Assembly: GCA_031267955.1 (NCBI GenBank)
Contig: JAIRYB010000022.1
Span: 1 to 9,055 of the forward strand
Origin: Spirochaetaceae bacterium
Lineage (GTDB): Bacteria > Spirochaetota > Spirochaetia > Treponematales > Breznakiellaceae
Length of the DNA: 9,055 bases
Reading direction: 5' to 3'
The notes beneath the pieces were generated by a model. That model had not been told where the DNA came from, ran no database searches, and worked only from the letters and a program-made list of their open reading frames with translations. Positions 1-6,536 of the stretch are shown piece by piece. Made by a program: the position numbers and the translations under genes. Position 1 is the first letter of the stretch. Every line of letters starts with the position of its first letter.

Positions 1-956
1 TCTTCGTCAATGGCCAATGACGCCTTGAGCTTTTCGGCGCGCCGCCCGCTCTCCCCGGCGGAGTTTTTCAGGGCCGCGGCCTGGTCCAGGAGCAGCCGGT
101 CGGCGCTTTCAAGAATGGCCGCGTACTCGGGCTGTCCGGGCGATTCAAAAGCGAGGGCGCCGTAGCGTAAAAAAAGCGCGCGAAGCTGTTCTTCCGCCTC
201 CGCGATATGCCGCTCCAGGGCGGGTATTTTCCTTGAAGGCCCGCCGTCCGGCGCGAAAGAAGCGGTAATGCGCCGCCGTTCTTCTTTTAAATTGGCGATT
301 TCAGCCTGAACGGCCGAATGCGCCTCGCGGGAACGGCCGATCTCGCCCAGCGTTTCCAGGACGGAAGCGTTGCCGGGCGTCTCTTTCGGGGCTTCCTGGG
401 CGAATTTTTCCCCGGCCGCGCTAAAAATCCGCTGCAAATTGCCTTTATTCCTGCCCAGGAAAGAACGGAGCACCATCCCCTGGGCGCCCTTGCCTATCCA
501 CGCAAAAACATTCTGGTCTTCCCTTTCGCCCAGCGTTTCTATGCGGCCCTCCAGGGACTGTATTTTCGGCAGGATCGCCTCAGCCTGGGCGCGGTAAGGC
601 GCGGCAAATTCCCCGAACTCCGGGTCCTGCAAAACCGTCTCCCCAAGGCGGGTGCAGAGCAGGAAAATCCCCTTGCCCAGCCCGGAACTGTCCTGCTCTT
701 TCCTGTGTATATCATCTTCAAGCTGCTTTAACCGGGCAATATCGGCCTGGGCCGCCTTGATGCTTTCCCCAGAATCGTAAATATCCTGGGTCAATAGCCG
801 GTATTCCGGCATTTCGTCCCGCATACGGGGCAGCAAGGCTTCCCCAACCTGAATCAAAAGCGCGTCCGCCGATGCAAGCTCCGCCTTTTTCCGGTTTTCC
901 AGGTCTTTGATTGCCCTTTTTCGCTCATCCATATAAGAAAAAGTATAGGTTATCAC
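1..956 (-). CDS. Coiled-coil-rich protein of unknown function (partial, N-terminal part)
   Basis: The minus strand is open from 956 to the left edge, so the gene is cut and its C terminus is missing. Read from the ATG at 932 it gives 310 residues with no stop. I do not recognise the family. The protein is hydrophilic with no signal peptide or membrane segment, so it is probably cytoplasmic. Likely helical, heptad-like stretches lie near residues 1-22, 56-80, 113-135, 203-222 and 236-255. Between them is a more compact part with Gly-rich turns (about 84-110 and 141-175, including FAWIGKGAQGM). Codon use is GC-rich like the neighbours. The start is uncertain: ATG 932 has no ribosome binding site, while an in-frame GTG at 956 has a perfect AAGGAG only 3 bases upstream and would add eight residues (MITYTFSY). 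I prefer GTG. The gene is divergent from the EF-G paralogue, with 74 bp between them. The absence of stops over more than 300 codons and the sensible composition make it a real gene. Confidence 0.75.
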   Translation of the reverse strand, partial: MITYTFSYMDERKRAIKDLENRKKAELASADALLIQVGEALLPRMRDEMPEYRLLTQDIYDSGESIKAAQADIARLKQLEDDIHRKEQDSSGLGKGIFLLCTRLGETVLQDPEFGEFAAPYRAQAEAILPKIQSLEGRIETLGEREDQNVFAWIGKGAQGMVLRSFLGRNKGNLQRIFSAAGEKFAQEAPKETPGNASVLETLGEIGRSREAHSAVQAEIANLKEERRRITASFAPDGGPSRKIPALERHIAEAEEQLRALFLRYGALAFESPGQPEYAAILESADRLLLDQAAALKNSAGESGRRAEKLKASLAIDE

Positions 957-959
957 ATT

Positions 960-965
960 CTCCTT
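960..965 (-). promoter_or_regulatory. Ribosome binding site AAGGAG for the coiled-coil gene
   Basis: The minus strand reads AAGGAG then AAT then GTG (956-954). The core is perfect but the 3-base spacer is short. This site is what favours the GTG start over ATG 932. An ATG overlapping that GTG is followed at once by TGA and is not usable. Confidence 0.5.
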
Positions 966-991
966 GACAATACGGCGAATCCCCCGCAATA

Positions 992-1000
992 TGGTATAAA
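992..1000 (+). promoter_or_regulatory. Extended -10 promoter for the EF-G paralogue
   Basis: TGG followed by TATAAA (995-1000) is an extended -10 box 31 bases upstream of the ATG at 1031. Transcription would begin near 1007 and give a leader of about 24 bases. A consensus-like TTGACA lies at 964-969, but its 25-base distance is too long for a normal -35, so the extended TG probably does the work. The inference rests on consensus matching alone. Confidence 0.45.
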
Positions 1001-1017
1001 TCATTACTATTCAGTTT

Positions 1018-1023
1018 AAGGAG
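1018..1023 (+). promoter_or_regulatory. Ribosome binding site AAGGAG for the EF-G paralogue
   Basis: AAGGAG sits 7 bases before the ATG at 1031, ideal spacing, and fixes that codon as the start. Confidence 0.8.
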
Positions 1024-1030
1024 TTCCCCC

Positions 1031-3118
1031 ATGAGTTTTTCAAGCGATCTCATCAGAAATGTGGCCATTGCCGGTCACGGAGGCACCGGTAAAACCACTC
1101 TTTTCGAACACCTTCTCTTTGCGGGCGGGGTTATTCCCAGGGCCGAGACCGTCGAGTCCGGAAAAACCGTGGGTGACTCGGCCCCGGAAGAAATTGAGCG
1201 AAAGATCTCCGTCCACACAACCCTTGCCCATATTGAAAGGTCGGGCAAGAAGATCAATATATTCGATACCCCCGGATCATCGGACTTTATCGGGGATGTG
1301 ATTCTCAGTTTCCGATCTTCGGAATTCGCCCTGCTTACGGCGGACTGCCGCTCCGGCGTCCAGATCGAGACCGTCAAGCTGTGGCGCAACCTGGAGAGTC
1401 GCGAAAAACCCAGGGGTTTTTTCATTACCCGGCTGGACGACGAGCGGGCGGATTACAACAAGGTCCTTGCCGACATAAAAGAGAAGTTCAAGGTAGAGCC
1501 GGTACCCTTCGCCCTGCCCATGGGGACCGGGGCGAATTACAAAGGGGTAGTCGACGTGCTCAATTCCAGGGCCTATTTTGTCCAGGGAGACGGTTCCGCG
1601 CCCGAAAAAGAGGGGCCCGTTCCCGCGGAATACGAGGAACCTGTCGCGGAACTCCGGGAAAAGCTGGTGGAGGCCGCCGCCGAGGGCGACGACGCCCTTA
1701 TGGAAAAATACATAGAACAAGGATCCCTTGCCCCGGAAGAAATGCGCGCCGGCCTTGTCAAAGCCCTTGCGGCCGGCTCCTTTGTCCCGGCATTCGCCGG
1801 CGCGGCCCTGAAAAATTCCGGGCTGTTCCCGCTCCTGGACTTTATCGCCGAAGTATGCCCGGATCCCCGGAGCTCCAGCGATGTGGCTGTCGGCGCGGAC
1901 GGCGCCCAGGCCGCCGTACCCCTTGACCCGGAAAAGCCCCTCTCAGCCCTGGTAATCAAGACCGTCTACGATCAGTTTTCCGGCAAACTGTCCTGGCTCA
2001 AGATAATTACCGGAAAACTTTCCGCGGACTCGGAAGCCAGCAATGTTTCGGAAAACAAAAAGGAACGTATCGGCAAGCTCTACGTCTGCCAGGGGAAAAA
2101 ACTTGAGGAGGTAAGGGAGCTTTTTGCCGGGGACGTGGGGATCGTCGCCAAATCCGCCACGCTTAAAACCAACGACACGCTCACGGCAGGCGACTCGGGT
2201 TCCAGCTTTCTGCCCCTGCGGCTCCCCGAGCCGGTACACGCGGTGGCGGTAAACGCGGCGGCCAAAAAAGACGACGACAAGCTGGGCGAATTCCTGGTAA
2301 GGGCCGCCGAGGAAGACAGGACTTTCCGCTACAACTACAACGCGGAAACCAAGGAAACCGTTATTTCCGGCATGGGCGAGCTGCAGATCAACATCATCCT
2401 GGACAAGATACGCACCAACCAGAAGATCGAAGTAGAAACCCACGTGCCCAGGGTAGCCTACCGGGAAACCATCACCAAAAAAGCCGGGGCCGAATACACC
2501 CACAAAAAGCAGACCGGCGGCCACGGGCAGTACGGCAAAGTCGTCATGGAGATAGCCCCGCTCCCCCGGGGGGAAAACTACCAGTTCGTCAACGCGATTT
2601 TCGGCGGGGCCATCCCCAGGAACTACATCCCCGGCGTGGAAAAGGGTATTGCCGAAGGTATGGCCCGCGGTACCATGGCCCAGTACCCTGTCGTGGATGT
2701 GGAAGTGAAACTTACCGACGGCAAGTACCACCCCGTAGATTCATCGGAACTTTCCTTCAAGCTTGCCGCCCGGAACGCCTTTAGGGAATCCATGCGCCAG
2801 GCCAGCCCTACCCTTCTGGAACCCATTATGAACCTGACGGTTTTTGTGGAGGAGAAGTACCTGGGCGATGTCATGTCGGACCTTTCCGGAAAGCGGGGCA
2901 AGATACTCGGCCAGGATTCCGTGGGCGGCATCGCGGAAATCCGCGCCGAAGTTCCGCAGGCCGAATTGCTGCGCTACTCCATCGACCTCCGTTCCATAAC
3001 AAGCGGCACCGGCTCTTTCGGCGTGGAGTTCGACCACTACGCGCCGATCTCAGGCCGTATCGCCGACGACGTGATCAAGGCCGCGGAAGCCTTCCGGGTA
3101 AAGGAGGAAGAGGAATAG
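1031..3118 (+). CDS. fusA2: Elongation factor G paralogue, EF-G2/FusA2-like translational GTPase
   Basis: This 695-residue protein has the full five-domain EF-G length and order: GTPase domain (about 1-280), domain II (303-390), domain III (393-480), domain IV (about 485-590, with GGHGQYG at 496-502) and domain V (from about 595). The P-loop GHGGTGKT is at 15-22 and DTPG at 79-82. Two motifs differ from housekeeping EF-G. The G4 motif NKxD is TRLD (133-136). The DTPGHVDF motif is DTPGSSDF, so the histidine that activates the attacking water is absent. Both changes, with the opening IRNVAIAGHGGTGKTT and the PEEIERKIS segment, resemble the EF-G2 (actinobacterial FusA2) group rather than the main translocase. 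By analogy it probably binds the ribosome but may hydrolyse GTP poorly; its job in the cell is not well defined. The acidic C terminus ends in EEEE. It is monocistronic, with its own promoter, and converges with citrate synthase. Family assignment is firm; subgroup is likely. Confidence 0.93.
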   Translation: MSFSSDLIRNVAIAGHGGTGKTTLFEHLLFAGGVIPRAETVESGKTVGDSAPEEIERKISVHTTLAHIERSGKKINIFDTPGSSDFIGDVILSFRSSEFALLTADCRSGVQIETVKLWRNLESREKPRGFFITRLDDERADYNKVLADIKEKFKVEPVPFALPMGTGANYKGVVDVLNSRAYFVQGDGSAPEKEGPVPAEYEEPVAELREKLVEAAAEGDDALMEKYIEQGSLAPEEMRAGLVKALAAGSFVPAFAGAALKNSGLFPLLDFIAEVCPDPRSSSDVAVGADGAQAAVPLDPEKPLSALVIKTVYDQFSGKLSWLKIITGKLSADSEASNVSENKKERIGKLYVCQGKKLEEVRELFAGDVGIVAKSATLKTNDTLTAGDSGSSFLPLRLPEPVHAVAVNAAAKKDDDKLGEFLVRAAEEDRTFRYNYNAETKETVISGMGELQINIILDKIRTNQKIEVETHVPRVAYRETITKKAGAEYTHKKQTGGHGQYGKVVMEIAPLPRGENYQFVNAIFGGAIPRNYIPGVEKGIAEGMARGTMAQYPVVDVEVKLTDGKYHPVDSSELSFKLAARNAFRESMRQASPTLLEPIMNLTVFVEEKYLGDVMSDLSGKRGKILGQDSVGGIAEIRAEVPQAELLRYSIDLRSITSGTGSFGVEFDHYAPISGRIADDVIKAAEAFRVKEEEE

Positions 3119-3124
3119 GCGCCT

Positions 3125-4465
3125 TTACCCCCGCTCCGCCATGGGCCGGTAGGGAAGGCGTTCCTGGACGCACTTATAGGCCGGGCGTATGATCCGGCCC
3201 CCTGAGATAATCTCCTCCATGCGGTGGGCGCACCAGCCCGCGACCCGGCTTGTGGCAAAGACGGGGGTAAAAAGTTCGGGGGGTATCCCCAGCATCTTGT
3301 AGACAAAGCCGGAATAAAAGTCGACATTGACGCACATCGATTTATCCGAGCCTTTGATTCTTTTAAAGACTTCCGGGGCCAGGCGCTCGATAAGCCGGTA
3401 AAGGTTGAATTCTTCGGTATAGCCTTTCTCCCCGGCCAGACGGGCCGCCTTGTCCCGGAGCAGCCGGGCGCGGGGGTCGGAGACGGTGTATACCGCGTGG
3501 CCCAGGCCGTAAATCAGCCCGGAACCGTCGTACGCTTCCCCCCGCAGTATCTTTTCAAGGTAGGCGCCTACCGCGCCCTCGTCCTCGCGGTCCTCCACAT
3601 GGCCCATGATGTCGTCCATCATGCCCATCATCTTGATATTGGCGCCCCCGTGCTTGAACCCCTTGAGCGAGCCTATCCCCGCGCTGATGGCGGCGTAGGT
3701 GTCGGTATCGGCGGAAGAAACCAGGTGGACCGCGAAGGTTGAGTTGTTGCCGCCCCCGTGCTCCGCGTGGAGTATCAGGGCGAGGTCCAGGATTTCCGCC
3801 TCGAGGCGGGAAAATTTCTGGTCCGGCCTGATCAGGGCAAGGAGGCTTTCGGCGCAGGAACGCCGGGTATCCGGCAGGTGTATGATAAGGCTTTCGTGGT
3901 CAAAATAATGCTTCATGGCCATGTAGGAATAGGCCACGATGGTAGGGAACCGGGCGATAAGTTCCAGGCACTGGCGCAGCACGTTTTCCGGCGCAAGATT
4001 TTCCGGGTCCGCGTCGTAGGAATAGAGGGTAAGTATCGAGCGGCCAAGCTTGTTCATCACATTGCGGGAGGGCAGCTTCATGATGCTGTCTTCCGCGAAA
4101 TTCCTGGGCAGGGCCCGGTATTCCCCGAGCAGGGCGGAAAAACCGGCAAGCCGGTCCCGGCCGGGCAGGGCCCCGAACATGAGGAGGTAAACCGCCTCCT
4201 CAAAGCCGAAACGGCCTTCCCTTTCGGCGGCGGCGGCCAGGTCCTCCACATCGATTCCCCGGTAGTAGAGCTTGCCGTCAACCGCTGTCTTTTTGCCATC
4301 TTCCAGCACATAGCCGTGGACATCCCCGATACGGGTAAGGCCGACCAGCACGCCCGTGCCGTCCGCGTTGCGGAGGCCCCGCTTTACGTTGAACCGGTTA
4401 TAGAGATCGGGATCGATAAAATCGTTCCGAACCACTCTTGATGAATAATCCCGCCCGTCTTCCAT
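3125..4465 (-). CDS. gltA: Citrate synthase (Si-type, GltA family)
   Basis: This 446-residue protein condenses acetyl-CoA and oxaloacetate to citrate and CoA in the cytoplasm. The three catalytic residues are visible: His236 in HAEHGGGNNSTF, His323 in GLGHAVY, and Asp382 in VDFYSG. The SRVAGWCAHRMEE segment near the C terminus carries the expected citrate-binding arginine region. The GGGNN after the first histidine differs from the HE-x-NAS version of E. coli and Bacillus enzymes and marks a variant I associate with anaerobes (recall, not checked). A 2-methylcitrate synthase role cannot be excluded, but no prp-type genes are near. No aconitase or isocitrate dehydrogenase is in the window, so a role in glutamate precursor supply is inference. 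AAGG lies 7 bases before the ATG. The gene has its own promoter in the 65-bp gap after the transporter, and its stop lies 6 bp from the convergent EF-G stop, leaving no room for separate terminators. Confidence 0.95.
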   Translation of the reverse strand: MEDGRDYSSRVVRNDFIDPDLYNRFNVKRGLRNADGTGVLVGLTRIGDVHGYVLEDGKKTAVDGKLYYRGIDVEDLAAAAEREGRFGFEEAVYLLMFGALPGRDRLAGFSALLGEYRALPRNFAEDSIMKLPSRNVMNKLGRSILTLYSYDADPENLAPENVLRQCLELIARFPTIVAYSYMAMKHYFDHESLIIHLPDTRRSCAESLLALIRPDQKFSRLEAEILDLALILHAEHGGGNNSTFAVHLVSSADTDTYAAISAGIGSLKGFKHGGANIKMMGMMDDIMGHVEDREDEGAVGAYLEKILRGEAYDGSGLIYGLGHAVYTVSDPRARLLRDKAARLAGEKGYTEEFNLYRLIERLAPEVFKRIKGSDKSMCVNVDFYSGFVYKMLGIPPELFTPVFATSRVAGWCAHRMEEIISGGRIIRPAYKCVQERLPYRPMAERG

Positions 4466-4481
4466 GCCCGCACCTTGTATA

Positions 4482-4521
4482 AATATTCAGAATTCATAGC
4501 ATAAACTGAATATTCTTGCAA
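4482..4521 (-). promoter_or_regulatory. Citrate synthase promoter with flanking inverted repeat
   Basis: On the minus strand TTGCAA (4521-4516) and TATGAA (4498-4493) are separated by 17 bases, and TGC directly before the -10 makes it an extended -10. A perfect inverted repeat, CTGAATATT (4506-4514) and AATATTCAG (4482-4490), has a 15-base spacer, so its arms bracket the -10 and reach the start region. Arm centres are 24 bp apart, a little over two helical turns, as expected for an operator of a dimeric regulator. Which regulator binds cannot be told from the sequence. Confidence 0.55.
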
Positions 4522-4530
4522 CGGCGGGGA

Positions 4531-6231
4531 TCAGCGCATGAAAGAAAGGGCCTCGGAGATATTGTAGCAAATGTCCCCGAGCTTTTCGATACGGCGCACC
4601 AAATCGATGAACAAAAGCTCGGTTTTTACATCCTCGCCGGCCTCGATGCGTTTCCGGCCCATTTTGCGGAGTTTGTCGCGGTACTTGTCGATACGGTTTT
4701 CCAGGTCTTCGGCATAGGTGGAATGTTCGGCGGAAATGGGGCGGCCCAGATGCTCCCGGACAAACGCGAGGAATTCCTCTACCAGCGTGATATAGGGGGT
4801 CAGGGCTTCAATTTCCTTTTCCTTGAAAAGAAGGCCCTTCTTTACGCTCCGCTCCAGCATCAGGCTTATGCTGTAACAGTCGTCGGTCATGTCTTCAAGA
4901 TCGGCGATTATCCTCATCAAGTAGTAGACATTACGGTCTGACTGGTAACTCAGTTGGCGGCGGGTACACTCCATAAGGAAACGGGTCAGTTCTTCCCTCA
5001 TTTCGTCGGCGATCTCTTCCTTCTCGCGCATTCCGGCAACGAGGGCGGCCACCGCCTCTTCCCCGTTGGCAGGGTCCCTGAAAATACCGAGGGCCTCGCT
5101 GAACCGGGCGTACATGGACGAGGCAAGGCCGGCCATATCGCGGATTTCCTTTTCCGCGCGGACAATATTGAGTTCCGGGGTGGTGCTGTAGATGGCGGAC
5201 CTGTACTCCAGCTTGTAGGGCTGCCTTTCCTCCGGCTTTCCGTCCTGGTCCTTGATAAGCAGGGTTACCAGCGCCGCGAACTGTTTGACAAAGGGCAGAA
5301 ACAGCACCGTGCAGAGGACGTTAAACACCGTATGGAACATGGCCAGATGGGTGGCGATACTAAGCCCCCCGTCCCCCCCGGTAAGCGTGACGGAGGGCCC
5401 GGGGGTAAGAAAGCCGACCAGGAGGAGAAGGGGCCGCAGGAACGCCAGGGCTATCACGGACCCTATCACGTTGAACAGCACGTGCACCAGGGCGGTACGT
5501 TTCGCCGCGGTCTTCGCCCCGATAGCGGCCATAATTGCGTCGATAGTCGTGCCTATATTGGCGCCGAGAATCATCGTGGCCGAGATTTCATAGTTGACGA
5601 CCCCGCCGTACGCCAGGGTTATTATGAGGGTGATTGTCGCCGCGGAAGAATGCATGAGCAGGGTGATCCCGACGCTTAACAGCAGGGCGAGGATGATCGA
5701 CGCAAAGCCGAGGCTGCTGAGGTTCTGTATAAAGCCCAGGGATTCGGCGCCTATCTGGGGAAGGGCGTCGGTGAGGAACTGGAGCCCGAGGAAAATAAAG
5801 CCGAAACCCATAAAAGCCTCGCCGAGGCTCCGGTACTTCCACTTTGAGACGCTGATAAAAAAGCCTATCCCCGTGGCGGGAAGGGCCAGGTTGGAAATGT
5901 TAATTTCAAAGCCGACGAGGGAGACTATCCAGGCGGTGACGGTGGTGCCGATATTGGCGCCCATGATCACCCCGATGGACTGGGTAAGCGAGAGGAGGCC
6001 CGCGTTCACAAAGGAGACCACCATGACCGAAACCGCCGACGAGGACTGCACCAGCATGGTAACCAGGGTGCCTGTCAGAACCGCGAGGATGCGGTTGCCC
6101 GTCATAAAATTCAGTGTGCGCTGCATCCTCTCGCCGGCAGTTTGCTGGATACCGTCGCTCATGATCTTTATCCCGTACAGGAAAAGACACAAGCCGCCTA
6201 CGATTTTCAGCAAGGCTTCAACAATATACAT
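4531..6231 (-). CDS. Na+/phosphate cotransporter-like protein with C-terminal PhoU-like domain
   Basis: This 566-residue protein belongs to the NptA/YjbB branch of the Na/Pi cotransporter family, which couples phosphate movement to sodium across the inner membrane. The inverted duplicated core is plain: repeat one has VQSSSAVSVMVVSFVNAG (61-78) and GANIGTT (91-97); repeat two has MHSSAAT (193-199) and GANIGTT (223-229), followed by AKRTALVHVLFN (243-254). About eight or nine hydrophobic segments lie in residues 1-325. From about 355 to 560 the protein is soluble and helical with charged residues, matching the PhoU-like domain often fused to this family. Repeat two has HSSA where repeat one has QSSSA. 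The ATG at 6231 has only a G-rich stretch (GGGGG) upstream as ribosome binding site. It lies upstream of citrate synthase on the same strand, but that gene has its own promoter. Whether it imports or exports phosphate cannot be decided; substrate is inferred from the family. Confidence 0.92.
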   Translation of the reverse strand: MYIVEALLKIVGGLCLFLYGIKIMSDGIQQTAGERMQRTLNFMTGNRILAVLTGTLVTMLVQSSSAVSVMVVSFVNAGLLSLTQSIGVIMGANIGTTVTAWIVSLVGFEINISNLALPATGIGFFISVSKWKYRSLGEAFMGFGFIFLGLQFLTDALPQIGAESLGFIQNLSSLGFASIILALLLSVGITLLMHSSAATITLIITLAYGGVVNYEISATMILGANIGTTIDAIMAAIGAKTAAKRTALVHVLFNVIGSVIALAFLRPLLLLVGFLTPGPSVTLTGGDGGLSIATHLAMFHTVFNVLCTVLFLPFVKQFAALVTLLIKDQDGKPEERQPYKLEYRSAIYSTTPELNIVRAEKEIRDMAGLASSMYARFSEALGIFRDPANGEEAVAALVAGMREKEEIADEMREELTRFLMECTRRQLSYQSDRNVYYLMRIIADLEDMTDDCYSISLMLERSVKKGLLFKEKEIEALTPYITLVEEFLAFVREHLGRPISAEHSTYAEDLENRIDKYRDKLRKMGRKRIEAGEDVKTELLFIDLVRRIEKLGDICYNISEALSFMR

Positions 6232-6255
6232 AGTAACCCCCAGTTCCCTACAGCG

Positions 6256-6292
6256 AATATAGTCAATTCAAAGGAATATTTCCAGTGGAAAT
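6256..6292 (-). promoter_or_regulatory. Transporter promoter overlapped by a 15-bp palindrome
   Basis: The minus strand carries TGGAAA (6284-6279) and TATATT (6261-6256) at a 17-base spacing, 4/6 and 5/6 matches to the -35 and -10 consensus. The start point would lie near 6248 and the leader would be short. The perfect palindrome ATTTCCA-G-TGGAAAT covers 6278-6292 and overlaps the -35 box, a good place for a repressor. This is consensus reading only. Confidence 0.45.
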
Positions 6293-6523
6293 TTGCCCAA
6301 AATCCGCACGGGCCGGAAGCGGCGCCGGAGAAGGCGCGTTATCCGCCGGCGGATTTCCGGTACGCCGCGCGGAGGCCGGCTGCAATGGTTCCATGGTTTT
6401 TTGCGAAGCAAAAACCCGAAGCGCTGGAAATGCGCCTAACTAACCAAAAAAATACACGCGTGCCCCGCCCCCCGCTCTTTGTTCCTGTATACAATTTCCC
6501 CTGTTTGCCCTACTATAACTGCC
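6293..6523. other. Divergent intergenic region with GC-rich inverted repeats
   Basis: This is the bulk of the 305-bp space between two divergent genes, with no credible coding frame. From 6301 to 6380 it is very GC-rich and full of short dyads, including GGCGCC (6321-6326) and the perfect palindrome ATCCGCCGGCGGAT (6341-6354). An A/T-armed hairpin follows at 6395-6416 (listed separately). Further right are the palindromes CACGCGTG (6455-6462) and TGTATACA (6486-6493); the second lies about 45 bp before the aminotransferase start and could be an operator. TATAAC (6514-6519) looks like a -10 box but would start transcription inside the ribosome binding site, so I do not call it. Confidence 0.5.
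6395..6416. repeat. A/T-armed hairpin with GCGAAGC core
   Basis: GGTTTTTTGC (6395-6404) and GCAAAAACC (6408-6416) pair as a 9-bp stem with one unpaired T and a GAA loop. The heart, GCGAAGC, is known as an unusually stable single-stranded DNA mini-hairpin. Neither flanking gene ends here, so it is not an ordinary terminator; it may be a dispersed repeat, the trace of a lost gene, or part of a small RNA. Confidence 0.5.
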
Positions 6524-6530
6524 AAGGAGG
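6524..6530 (+). promoter_or_regulatory. Ribosome binding site AAGGAGG for the aminotransferase
   Basis: A full AAGGAGG lies 6 bases before the ATG at 6537 and fixes the start. It is the strongest such site in the window. Confidence 0.85.
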
Positions 6531-6536
6531 AGTCCG

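Noticed and set aside
318..731. Plus-strand frame of 137 codons at the left
   Set aside because: It opposes the continuous minus-strand coiled-coil frame, which extends the full distance from 956 to the edge and has better composition and a start signal.
964..969. TTGACA as a -35 box for the EF-G gene
   Set aside because: Spacing to TATAAA is 25 bases, and the 17-base position gives a poor -10 (CAATAT). The extended -10 explains the promoter better, and this segment overlaps the minus-strand ribosome binding site.
1943..2731. Long open frame of 262 codons on the minus strand inside the EF-G gene
   Set aside because: It lies fully antisense to a gene with clear family motifs, has low-complexity Val/Gly/Phe-rich composition typical of the complement of GC-rich codons, and has no ribosome binding site.
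3758..4441. Open frame of 227 codons on the plus strand over citrate synthase
   Set aside because: It is antisense to the catalytic region of a well-supported enzyme; the composition is that of a complement frame and no family is recognisable.
4954..6262. Two plus-strand open frames of 241 and 222 codons (4954-5679 and 5594-6262) opposite the phosphate transporter
   Set aside because: Both are complements of the transporter reading frame, basic and low-complexity, with no recognisable domain.
6514..6519. TATAAC as the -10 box of the aminotransferase
   Set aside because: Transcription would begin inside the AAGGAGG site, leaving no usable leader, and there is no acceptable -35.
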